Origin: a bacterium (Candidatus Gribaldobacteria) CG10_big_fil_rev_8_21_14_0_10_37_21
Lineage (GTDB): Bacteria > Patescibacteriota > Minisyncoccia > Minisyncoccales > CG1-02-41-26
Direction of reading: 5' to 3'
DNA: 19,989 nucleotides
Assembly (NCBI GenBank): GCA_002773495.1
Contig: PFAX01000036.1
Location: 1-19,989, forward strand
Below the pieces are notes generated by a model, which saw nothing but the letters and a program-made list of their open reading frames with translations, searched no databases and was not told the origin of the DNA. Numbering within the stretch: the stretch's first letter is position 1; the number at the start of each line of letters is the position of its first letter. Of the stretch, positions 12,761 to 19,324 are shown one piece after another. The position numbers were made by a program, and so were the translations under genes.

Positions 12761-14455
12761 TTATTGTACAGTGCCTTGCTCTTCAGAAACGGTGTTATCA
12801 TCAGGTAGGTCCGTTAAAACTGGGTTGGCTTGAGCTACAATTTCTTCTTTGGTAAAAATGTCTTCACCGGAAAAACTAGCTTGATTTATCAAAGTGGCTT
12901 TTGCACCCTTTTGATTAGTTGTTGGCATTAAAACTACTTTAAAAGCGATTGTTAAAGGTATTTGATTGCCATAGCCCTGAAATGGCTGCAAGGTGCCCAC
13001 GGACCAAACTAATTCTTTTGAAACCGAATCATAGGTTAGTTTAGCCCCCTCTGGGAAAATATCGCCAGTTGGTTTTACATAAGAAGGCAACACCGCTTTA
13101 ACCTTAACATTTTCAAGCGAATTCCATGAGTTTTTAATTTGCCATAAAATTGTATAAGTTGTCTCTTGCCCCACCTGTGGCGGAATTGGGCCGGTATTGC
13201 CAAAAACCTCATCGTTATAATATATTTTTTGAGCTAAGTCAACGGTTGAGCTGATTTGATTAAAAATGGTTTTCTCAATCCCGCCAATTGAAACAACGGC
13301 TTTTAAAGTTGGGTTTTTCATGACTCCCGTAGTGCCAGCTGACTTAACTTTAACCCAAAAATCAACTTTGCCCTCATCACTGGCATCTAAAAACCTTAAG
13401 TCAGAAACATTTTTCCAATCCCAGATAATTGAATTATCGCCCTTGCCAACTTCCCCACTTTCGGCCCTAACAGAAGTTAGGTCATAAAAATCGCCATCTA
13501 ATTTAACTAATAAAAATTTATTCTGAATTGGAGTTTTACCAATGTTTTTGAAAAATATTTCATAATGCAAAACATCTCCCACACTGGCCTTAAAGTCGGG
13601 TGAACCATTGACTAAGGCGGAAACATAAAAAGAGGGCTCTTGAATTTCAACGGCTTGGCCAATTTCTTTTAAAATAATAAACTTTTCATTAACAAAGGCG
13701 CCTAATTGGGCCCTAAAAATCTTTTTTTCACCTTCTCTGCCCTCAACTGAACCCTGAATGTTAATTCTACCCCCATCAACCTGATAAAGGGAGGGCAAAA
13801 CCCATTCGGTTTGATCTAAAGCCACTGGCTTAGCGTAAGTAAAAATAAAACCAGAGGGATAAATTGTTTTCACTCTTAGGTTTTCTAAAACATAATCAAT
13901 ATTTGAAAAATAATTTAAAGAAAAATCAACCGTTTCCCCATTTTCTACTTTTAAAGGCAAATCAAACTCAAAAGTCATTGGCACTGTTGATATTCTTAAA
14001 GATGAAGTTGTTTTTGATTCAAACTTGGCCTTTAAGTTTTGCGGTCGATAAGTTAAAAAGGCCTTGGCCTCTAAAATATCGCTTTCTTTGCCAAAAACCG
14101 TGGCTCTAAACTCAACAGTTCTTTCCTCGCCTGAATATAAGGTCTCGAGGTATTTTACCGCTCGATTAAAAGCCACTTCGTTTAGTCCCTCTGTCGTGGT
14201 GGCATCACTTTTAGTTAAAGGCAAAGAGTTTTCTGGAAACTCAAAGGCCAATTCTACCTCCTCTAAAGCGGCTTTGCCGTTATTCTTGAACTTAACCGTA
14301 TAGACAACTTCTTCGCCGGCTTGGGCCTCTCCTTTGTTTAAAATCTCTATTTTAACTTCTTTTTTACCCCACTCATTGCCCTTAAAATACCATAAACCCA
14401 AAACGCCAGCTACAATTAATAAAATAACAAATAAAAATAATAATGGCTTGTTCAT
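12761..14455 (-). CDS. Membrane-anchored surface protein with repeated beta-sandwich (DUF11/CARDB-like) domains
   Basis: A 564-residue protein with one N-terminal hydrophobic helix (about residues 4-24, LLFLFVILLIVAGVLGLWYF) that probably anchors it with the rest outside. The remainder is repeated immunoglobulin-like units of about 120 residues: roughly 34-155, 156-275, 278-400 and 405-545. Each has a VxYTVxFKNNG or LxYEIFFKNIG type strand, LexVxVxxxxP and later G(E)xxxxxW segments, typical of DUF11/CARDB-like adhesion or surface domains. No cysteine-rich or enzymatic motif is seen. It has its own promoter and is monocistronic or read through into TA module 2. Its function is unknown; cell-surface attachment or host contact is a guess. 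Confidence 0.75.
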   Translation of the reverse strand: MNKPLLFLFVILLIVAGVLGLWYFKGNEWGKKEVKIEILNKGEAQAGEEVVYTVKFKNNGKAALEEVELAFEFPENSLPLTKSDATTTEGLNEVAFNRAVKYLETLYSGEERTVEFRATVFGKESDILEAKAFLTYRPQNLKAKFESKTTSSLRISTVPMTFEFDLPLKVENGETVDFSLNYFSNIDYVLENLRVKTIYPSGFIFTYAKPVALDQTEWVLPSLYQVDGGRINIQGSVEGREGEKKIFRAQLGAFVNEKFIILKEIGQAVEIQEPSFYVSALVNGSPDFKASVGDVLHYEIFFKNIGKTPIQNKFLLVKLDGDFYDLTSVRAESGEVGKGDNSIIWDWKNVSDLRFLDASDEGKVDFWVKVKSAGTTGVMKNPTLKAVVSIGGIEKTIFNQISSTVDLAQKIYYNDEVFGNTGPIPPQVGQETTYTILWQIKNSWNSLENVKVKAVLPSYVKPTGDIFPEGAKLTYDSVSKELVWSVGTLQPFQGYGNQIPLTIAFKVVLMPTTNQKGAKATLINQASFSGEDIFTKEEIVAQANPVLTDLPDDNTVSEEQGTVQ

Positions 14456-14493
14456 ATAAATATAAAATTAAATACTCTTTAAAAGTATTTTTT

Positions 14494-14523
14494 ATCTTAC
14501 CACAAAACACTTCTCTCGTGCAA
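14494..14523 (-). promoter_or_regulatory. Surface-protein promoter (TTGCAC-18-TAAGAT, TG extended)
   Basis: Minus-strand TTGCAC (14518-14523), 18 bp, then TAAGAT (14494-14499) preceded by TGTGG. The TTTTGTGGTAAGATAAAAAA block matches that of the NYN gene. A small AATACT/AGTATT hairpin lies between it and the start codon. Confidence 0.5.
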
Positions 14524-14542
14524 TAACTTTTGTTTTGAAAGC

Positions 14543-14578
14543 AAAAAAAGAGGGGCGACACCTATGTAGTGCCGTCCC
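14543..14578 (-). terminator. Intrinsic terminator of the small-ORF cassette
   Basis: Minus strand: GGGACGGCAC (14569-14578) pairs with GTGTCGCCCC (14552-14561) with one mismatch and one G-T pair, loop of 7, followed by TCTTTTTTT. It is preceded by another stem-loop at 14596-14616 (8-bp stem with one mismatch). Confidence 0.9.
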
Positions 14579-14617
14579 AAGGCTCTAAAATATTAGGATG
14601 TCTCTGCAAGACACCCT

Positions 14618-14737
14618 TTAAATTTCAACGGGCAGTTTCCTCCTGTTTCGACCTGGGACTTTTACGCGATGTTTTCTCGCGTACCAAAGGACTAGACCTA
14701 TATTAAAAAAAACATTATTTCGCCTTGCTTTTTCCAT
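14618..14737 (-). CDS. Small basic ORF, 39 aa (cassette, third)
   Basis: Begins MEKARRNNVFFNIGLVLWYA and ends in a basic stretch (RKHRVKVPGRNRRKLPVEI). AAGGAG (14745-14750) lies 7 bp before the ATG. It overlaps the upstream ORF by 23 bp in another frame. A perfect 7-bp hairpin (TACGCGA/TCGCGTA, 14663-14683) lies within it. The short hydrophobic middle and basic tail could suit membrane or nucleic-acid association. No family is recognised, and being this short it could also be part of a non-coding transcript. Confidence 0.5.
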   Translation of the reverse strand: MEKARRNNVFFNIGLVLWYARKHRVKVPGRNRRKLPVEI

Positions 14738-14849
14738 TTTTGATCTCCTTCTTAACTGGGCAATGGAATTTTGAATTTCCATTGCCATTCCGCTTACGCA
14801 CGCATCGATTGCCTCTTGTGGCTCGACTATTGCCCTTTATATTTAACAT
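14715..14849 (-). CDS. Small very basic ORF, 44 aa (cassette, second)
   Basis: Begins MLNIKGNSRATRGNRCVRKR, continues through NGNGNSKFHCP and ends KNGKSKAK. AAAGGAG (14855-14861) lies 5 bp before the ATG. It is strongly basic, with two cysteines. The middle is encoded by an inverted repeat (GGCAATGGAA 14759-14768 with TTCCATTGCC 14777-14786) that would fold in the mRNA shortly before the Shine-Dalgarno of the next ORF. No family is recognised; the composition resembles small nucleic-acid-binding proteins. Confidence 0.5.
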   Translation of the reverse strand: MLNIKGNSRATRGNRCVRKRNGNGNSKFHCPVKKEIKNGKSKAK

Positions 14850-14896
14850 TCAATCTCCTTTCTTGTTGTTGGCACTACCACTTACCTAAAAAAGGG

Positions 14897-15078
14897 TTAA
14901 GTTCTCACCAACCTATAGCAACCCTCTCCATCTTGCTCAAGATTAAAACCGGATAATTCGCCCGATTCGATCTTTTTTCTTACTTCAGCCACAGGATGTG
15001 CGAGACAATCTGGACAAACTATGCTCTGGCGAGCTCCTCCTCTTTTAGAAACATTATCCCTACTGATAAACTCGGCAT
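14897..15078 (-). pseudogene. Small CxxC protein with a 1-nt frameshift at the start codon (cassette, first)
   Basis: A near-perfect Shine-Dalgarno (AAGGAGGTGA, 15084-15093) serves an ATG at 15076-15078, but that frame ends after 19 codons at 15019. The frame shifted by one base is open from 15079 to a TAA at 14897-14899, with no start codon of its own. It reads AEFISRDNVSKRGGARQSIV then CPDCLAHPVAEVRKKIESGE and ends with GCYRLVRT. Adding one G after the ATG (ATGGCCGAG) would give an intact protein of about 60 residues. A frameshift, sequencing error or programmed shift are all possible. The CPDC pair and later Cys hint at metal binding; no family is recognised. Confidence 0.55.
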
Positions 15079-15155
15079 TCTATTCACCTCCTTGATTAAA
15101 CAAAATAAAAACAAAAACACCCTATCGTCCTCTAGCATTTAAATTAGCTTAAGGA

Positions 15156-15184
15156 ATTATAGTGTGCTGGTTTCAATATAGCAA
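15156..15184 (-). promoter_or_regulatory. Promoter of small-ORF cassette (TTGCTA-17-TATAAT)
   Basis: Minus-strand TTGCTA (15179-15184), 17 bp, and a perfect TATAAT (15156-15161). It lies just after recO and about 78 bp before the first ribosome binding site at 15078. Confidence 0.75.
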
Positions 15185-15219
15185 ACCTAAGAAAAAAATG
15201 CAAGGTTTTTTGTAAAAAA

Positions 15220-15687
15220 CTAATCTTCTAGAGAGCAACCAAGACAATTCTGAAGGCCCTCTAGAAAAAAAGGGTAAGCTTTATCTTTTGCGAATTGGTT
15301 TTCGGCTTTTTCAAGGGAACAAATTGTTTTTAAAAGCAATTGCCACATCTTCTCATCTTTTTGCTCTAAAGGAAAGGCCTGATCTATCTTGTTTGCTATT
15401 TCAAGGGCTGTTAAAAACTTTTCTTCATTTTGATAGATAAAATCAAACTTTTCTAAAAGCAGGGCATCAGTTAAAATTTTCCCGACTTTGCCTTCAATAA
15501 ATTCAACTTCGGCTAAATAAAAAAGCTGGCTAGCTAATTGTAACTTAGAATTGGCCTTACGAATAGCTTTACCTATTACTTTTATTTTACCGAATTCTTT
15601 AGTGTATAAAGTGAAAAGAAAGTCAGCTTCTTTTTGCTGACTTTTCTTTAAAAACAAGGCCTCTGTTTTAAGATGATGATAGGCCAT
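15220..15687 (-). CDS. recO: RecO-like DNA repair protein, short form
   Basis: RecO loads RecA onto SSB-coated gaps together with RecR and anneals ssDNA. The N-terminal OB-fold is clear: TEALFLKKSQQKEADFLFTLYTKEFGKIKVIGKAIRK, followed by the helical part. At 155 residues the protein is much shorter than the usual 230-250, and stops at QNCLGCSLED just where other RecO proteins begin the zinc-binding C-terminal part. The sequence after the stop leads straight into a promoter, so the short form looks genuine rather than a cut by the window. It overlaps the preceding hypothetical by 20 bp, implying coupled translation. Confidence 0.85.
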   Translation of the reverse strand: MAYHHLKTEALFLKKSQQKEADFLFTLYTKEFGKIKVIGKAIRKANSKLQLASQLFYLAEVEFIEGKVGKILTDALLLEKFDFIYQNEEKFLTALEIANKIDQAFPLEQKDEKMWQLLLKTICSLEKAENQFAKDKAYPFFLEGLQNCLGCSLED

Positions 15688-16213
15688 AAAACTTTTCTAA
15701 AAACTCTGCTTGCTCTTTTAAAGCGTCTCTCGCTGGCTTGCCACCCTCTAAATAAGGGTTGTTTGCATCTTTTCTTGCTTTATCTAGGGCCACTTTAACA
15801 TCTTTTTCCCTATAATACAACTTATCACCAATATATTTTTCTCTAAAATTTTCCAGGGCCTTCTTACGGGCCTCTGCTTGATATTGCGGGTGCCCAGGGT
15901 ATTTTATATTACCTTTTTCTTTTAAGCTAAAATCTCTAAACTTTTTACTTTTTTCTAAAAGCTCTTTGTGCGATTTATAACCACCCTTATTGCCAAAAAT
16001 ACTTTCTACTTTATCAACATTAGCTTGGCTCTCAGTTGGCTTCTTTTCTCTTTGAGCCATTTTAGAAACCAAACTAGCATAACGATCCCCAGCTACTTTC
16101 TTGGAATCGCCGGGGGTCTCGCCTTTTGTTGGGGAATATTGAGTTCCTCTTTCTGCAGAATACTTTTGTTCTTTACTTGGGTTCCTAAAAACATTAAAAA
16201 TGTTAAATGCCAT
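15668..16213 (-). CDS. Lysine-rich hypothetical protein upstream of recO
   Basis: A 181-residue protein from the ATG giving MAFNIFNVFRNPSKEQKYS; a TTG three codons upstream is less likely. It is rich in Lys, Glu and Asp, mostly helix-forming in the second half (KYPGHPQYQAEARKKALENF, then KVALDKARKDANNPYLEGGK), with a disordered Ser/Pro-rich first third. It has no signal peptide or membrane helix. I do not recognise a family. It overlaps recO by 20 bp and follows ileS after a repeat-filled gap of about 100 bp, so a role linked to recO or translation is only a positional guess. Confidence 0.75.
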   Translation of the reverse strand: MAFNIFNVFRNPSKEQKYSAERGTQYSPTKGETPGDSKKVAGDRYASLVSKMAQREKKPTESQANVDKVESIFGNKGGYKSHKELLEKSKKFRDFSLKEKGNIKYPGHPQYQAEARKKALENFREKYIGDKLYYREKDVKVALDKARKDANNPYLEGGKPARDALKEQAEFLEKFYGLSSS

Positions 16214-16221
16214 ATGCTTCA

Positions 16222-16282
16222 AAAAATGACAAATGACAAAATCCGAATGTCAAATAAATGACAAAGTGCAAATGTCAAATGC
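16222..16282. repeat. Degenerate ATGACAAA tandem repeat
   Basis: Repeated AATGACAAA and AATGTCAAA words fill the gap between ileS and the hypothetical, just before its start codon. It resembles the other 7-8 bp AT-rich repeats near gene starts in this window. Confidence 0.7.
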
Positions 16283-16315
16283 TAAGATTATATATTTTAA
16301 TCAATAAAATGCTTG

Positions 16316-19240
16316 TCATGCTTCTAAGGCGAGCCAAAGCTTTTTGCCCTCAAGGTCAACTTCTTTTTGAGCGACAAAACTACCTAAATGCTCGGGGCTT
16401 TCTTCTAAAGAAGAACACTTGGTTGTTTCTAAAATTTCTTTTTTCGCCCTTGAAATAACTTCTTTTAAGTCAAAATCGCCTGCGAAATATAACGAGGCCT
16501 TGTCTTGCGGGGAAAGGGCTGCTTTTTTTCTTAAGGTTTGAATTTGCCTGACAATTTCTCTAACCAAGCCCTGCTCTTTCATTTCCTCAGTGATTTTAGA
16601 ACTTATAGCATTAAATCCTTTAAAAATAGTAGTTTCATCTTCAATGATTAAATTAGCTTCATCTGAAAAAATCTGCAAGGTGCTACCTGGGTCAATCGCA
16701 GAAAAAGAAAGTGGCTTTTTTATGGCATCAGCGATAAGGGGTTGCCTTACAGGAATACCCATCCTTACCCTTTCTGCTAAAAGCTCGCTCGCTATGAGCC
16801 GCCTTTCTTGCATTTCTTGTTCTAAGGTTTTATCTATCAAGCTTTCGTCGTACTTAGGCCAAACGCACAAATGAACTGATTCTGGCATTTCTTTTGTTTT
16901 GAGCATTTGATACATTTCTTCAGCTAAAAATGGCATTAAGGGCGCAATCAATTTAGTTATTTCCAATAGAACAAAGGCGAAAACCGCTTGCGATTCTTTA
17001 CTTTCTCTCAAGCGCCCCCTTGAACGCCTAATATACCACAAAGAAAGGTTGTTTATCCAAAAATCCTCAATAACTCCCGTGGCTCGCATAGCGTCAAACC
17101 TATCTAAATTTTCTGTAGCTTCTTTGATAACAAGATTCAACTTAGAAAGAATCCACCTGTCTAAGCAGTTTTTAGAGGACTGATGGGTCGCATAGGACTT
17201 ATGGGTCGCAGTCGTATATGTTTTATAAAACTCAAAACAATTCAGCAAGGTCATTAGCTTTCTTTTTGTTTCTCCGGCCACCCCATAACCAAATCTCATA
17301 TTATTGACCGGGTTTTGCTTTAGATACATCCACCTCATTACATCAGCTGATATTTTTTCAACCGCTTCATCAAACCAAATAGCATTGCCTTTTGATTTAT
17401 GCATCTCCTCGCCTTTTTCATCAACCACACTGGCAAACCCCAAAACCCTTTTAAAAGGTGGCTTTTCTTCTAAGACCTGGCTCATAACCAACAAAACATA
17501 AAACCAATTTTTAAATTGCCCTGGGAAACTCTCACAAATAAACTCAATCGGGAACCATTTTTGCCATTCTTCTCTTTTATTGTGGAAATAGGGAATGTTT
17601 TCAGCCCTGTTATCATTAGAAACGGTTGAAAAGGGTACAATCCCAGCGTCTAACCAAGGGGTGCCGACATCTTTAACTCTTTGAGCCAATGCTCCACATT
17701 TTGAACATTTTATTTTTATTTGATCAATTTGGGGCCGATGGGGTGATTTACCTCCAAACTCGTCCCAGCCCTCAACAGTTCTTTCCTCTAATTCTTCTTT
17801 GCTTCCTAATACCTCAAAATTGCCACAGGAACACTCCCAAATAGGCAAAGCTAAACCCCAATATCTTTTCTTAGAAATTAGCCAATCATGCATATTATTT
17901 AACCAATCAATCTCTCTTTCTAAGCCAAACCCCGGCATCCACTCAATTTGCTTGGCTGATTCAATTAATTCTTCCCTCAATTTATCCATTGAAATAAACC
18001 ATTCGTCAACCAAACGAAAAATCAATTCTTGTTTACACCTCCAGCAAGTTGGGTACCGGTGTTTATAATTCTCTACTTTAAAAATTAACTTTTTATCTTT
18101 TAAGTTATCAATTATCCAGTCCCGCTGTTCTTCTTTATAAACTTCTCTGCTTTCTAAAAAACCAAAACCCTTTTTGTATTTACTTTCTTCATCAGACAAG
18201 TCGATTACTGACAAATTATTATCCTTAGCTAAGCTAAAATCCTCTTGCCCACAACCAGGGGCTATATGAACAACCCCAGTGCCCTCTTCTTCTGTAATAT
18301 CTTTCCATAAAATAACTTGATGGGTAGAAGGAGCTAAGCTCCTTCTTGAGAAGGAGCTTAGCTCCTTCTCAACGGCAGGCAAGTCATCAAAAATACCCTT
18401 AAACTCAACCCCTTCCAAAGATTTACCAGAAAAAGTTTCGACGATTTCGATTTCTTCTTTCAAAAAAATTTCATTGGCTTTTTGCCTCAATAAGATATAA
18501 TTGTCCCCCTTGGTGTCTTTTACTTTTGAGTAGTCAAGGTCAGGGTTAACCGCTAAGGCAACATTTCCTGGCAATGTCCAAGGAGTGGTTGTCCAAACCA
18601 AAAAATAGGTTTTTTCTTGACCAGCCACAGGGAACCTAACAAAAACCGCTTTATGGGTTAACTCTTTATACTCTTCAGTTAAAATTTCGTGCTGGGAAAT
18701 AGAAGTGCCACACCTGTAGCACCAAGGCACAACATCTTTGCCTTTATATAAAAGCCCTTTTTCAGAACATTTTTTTAAAAAATGCCAAATAGCATAATTG
18801 TTTTCATCTGACATTGTAAAATAGGCCTTGTCCCACTCTGACCATTGGCCCAAACGAATTGATTGCTCGGTTTGAATTTTAGAATATTTTAAAACCCTTT
18901 CTTTGCATCTTATGATAAACTTTTCAATCCCATAGGCCTCAATATCTTTTTTTGTTTTGAAACCCAAATCCTTCTCTACCTCTACTTCAACCCAAAGGCC
19001 TTGGCAGTCAAAACCATTTTGCCACCTTAAATCAAAACCCTTAAAGGCCTTGTACCTTTGAAACATATCTTTATAAGTTCTCCCCCAGGCGTGATGCACG
19101 CCCATTGGGTTGTTAGCTGTAATAGGGCCATCTAAAAAACTCCAGCGCTCCTTGCCCTTGTTTTTTTCTTTAAGTTTCTCAAAAATCTTATTTTTTTGCC
19201 AAAACTTCAATATTTTATTTTCATTTTCTGCAAACTCCAT
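16316..19240 (-). CDS. ileS: Isoleucyl-tRNA synthetase
   Basis: Charges tRNA-Ile and edits Val-tRNA-Ile. I start at the ATG of MEFAENENKILKFWQ, because a TTG 14 codons upstream overlaps the promoter; this gives 974 residues. The HIGH-type motif is DGPITANNPMGVHHAWG (37-53) and the KMSKS-type motif is EMHKSKGN (612-619). The editing domain has WTTTPWTLPGN (216-226) and GTGVVHIAPGCGQEDF (320-335). Cys pairs lie near 174/177, 399/402, 470/472 and 512/515. Two insertions are likely: residues about 293-305, encoded by the palindrome pair also found in rsmI, and about 679-689 (THKSYATHQSS), encoded by an 18-bp tandem repeat. Confidence 0.97.
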   Translation of the reverse strand: MEFAENENKILKFWQKNKIFEKLKEKNKGKERWSFLDGPITANNPMGVHHAWGRTYKDMFQRYKAFKGFDLRWQNGFDCQGLWVEVEVEKDLGFKTKKDIEAYGIEKFIIRCKERVLKYSKIQTEQSIRLGQWSEWDKAYFTMSDENNYAIWHFLKKCSEKGLLYKGKDVVPWCYRCGTSISQHEILTEEYKELTHKAVFVRFPVAGQEKTYFLVWTTTPWTLPGNVALAVNPDLDYSKVKDTKGDNYILLRQKANEIFLKEEIEIVETFSGKSLEGVEFKGIFDDLPAVEKELSSFSRRSLAPSTHQVILWKDITEEEGTGVVHIAPGCGQEDFSLAKDNNLSVIDLSDEESKYKKGFGFLESREVYKEEQRDWIIDNLKDKKLIFKVENYKHRYPTCWRCKQELIFRLVDEWFISMDKLREELIESAKQIEWMPGFGLEREIDWLNNMHDWLISKKRYWGLALPIWECSCGNFEVLGSKEELEERTVEGWDEFGGKSPHRPQIDQIKIKCSKCGALAQRVKDVGTPWLDAGIVPFSTVSNDNRAENIPYFHNKREEWQKWFPIEFICESFPGQFKNWFYVLLVMSQVLEEKPPFKRVLGFASVVDEKGEEMHKSKGNAIWFDEAVEKISADVMRWMYLKQNPVNNMRFGYGVAGETKRKLMTLLNCFEFYKTYTTATHKSYATHQSSKNCLDRWILSKLNLVIKEATENLDRFDAMRATGVIEDFWINNLSLWYIRRSRGRLRESKESQAVFAFVLLEITKLIAPLMPFLAEEMYQMLKTKEMPESVHLCVWPKYDESLIDKTLEQEMQERRLIASELLAERVRMGIPVRQPLIADAIKKPLSFSAIDPGSTLQIFSDEANLIIEDETTIFKGFNAISSKITEEMKEQGLVREIVRQIQTLRKKAALSPQDKASLYFAGDFDLKEVISRAKKEILETTKCSSLEESPEHLGSFVAQKEVDLEGKKLWLALEA
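17177..17210. repeat. 18-bp tandem repeat inside ileS
   Basis: GGACTGATGGGTCGCA (17177-17192) and GGACTTATGGGTCGCA (17195-17210) differ at one base, with an 18-bp period that preserves frame (6 codons). It encodes THKSYATHQSS just before the conserved NCLDRWILSKLN. Confidence 0.75.
18327..18368. repeat. Inverted pair of 19-bp palindromes inside ileS
   Basis: GAAGGAGCTAAGCTCCTTC (18327-18345) and GAAGGAGCTTAGCTCCTTC (18350-18368) with a 4-bp spacer; both are base-for-base the copies in rsmI, in the same order on the plus strand. The 23-bp offset puts the copies in different frames: KELSSF for one, RRSLAPS for the other. Confidence 0.92.
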
Positions 19241-19253
19241 ATATCTTTTACTT

Positions 19254-19282
19254 AATTTATCATATTTTATCCCTTGTTGCAA
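19254..19282 (-). promoter_or_regulatory. ileS promoter (TTGCAA-17-TAAATT, TG extended)
   Basis: Minus-strand TTGCAA (19277-19282), exactly 17 bp, then TAAATT (19254-19259) with a TG extension, 13 bp before the chosen ATG. It covers the upstream TTG, which supports the ATG start. Confidence 0.6.
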
Positions 19283-19283
19283 T

Positions 19284-19304
19284 AAAAAACAGGAGTTTAA
19301 CTCC
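19284..19304 (-). terminator. Probable terminator between CYTH gene and ileS
   Basis: Minus strand: GGAGTT and AACTCC pair around one base (19292-19304), followed by TGTTTTTT. The short stem keeps confidence moderate. The shape is the same as the GAAGGAGCTWAGCTCCTTC palindromes. Confidence 0.55.
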
Positions 19305-19324
19305 GCCTTCTAAATAAAAAACAA

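Noticed and set aside
14543..15184. Small-ORF cassette as RNase P RNA, tmRNA or SRP RNA
   Set aside because: I looked for the GAGGAAAGTCC and ACAGA signatures of RNase P, the tmRNA ends with a T-loop, and the SRP GGAA-tetraloop domain and found none; coding signals are stronger.
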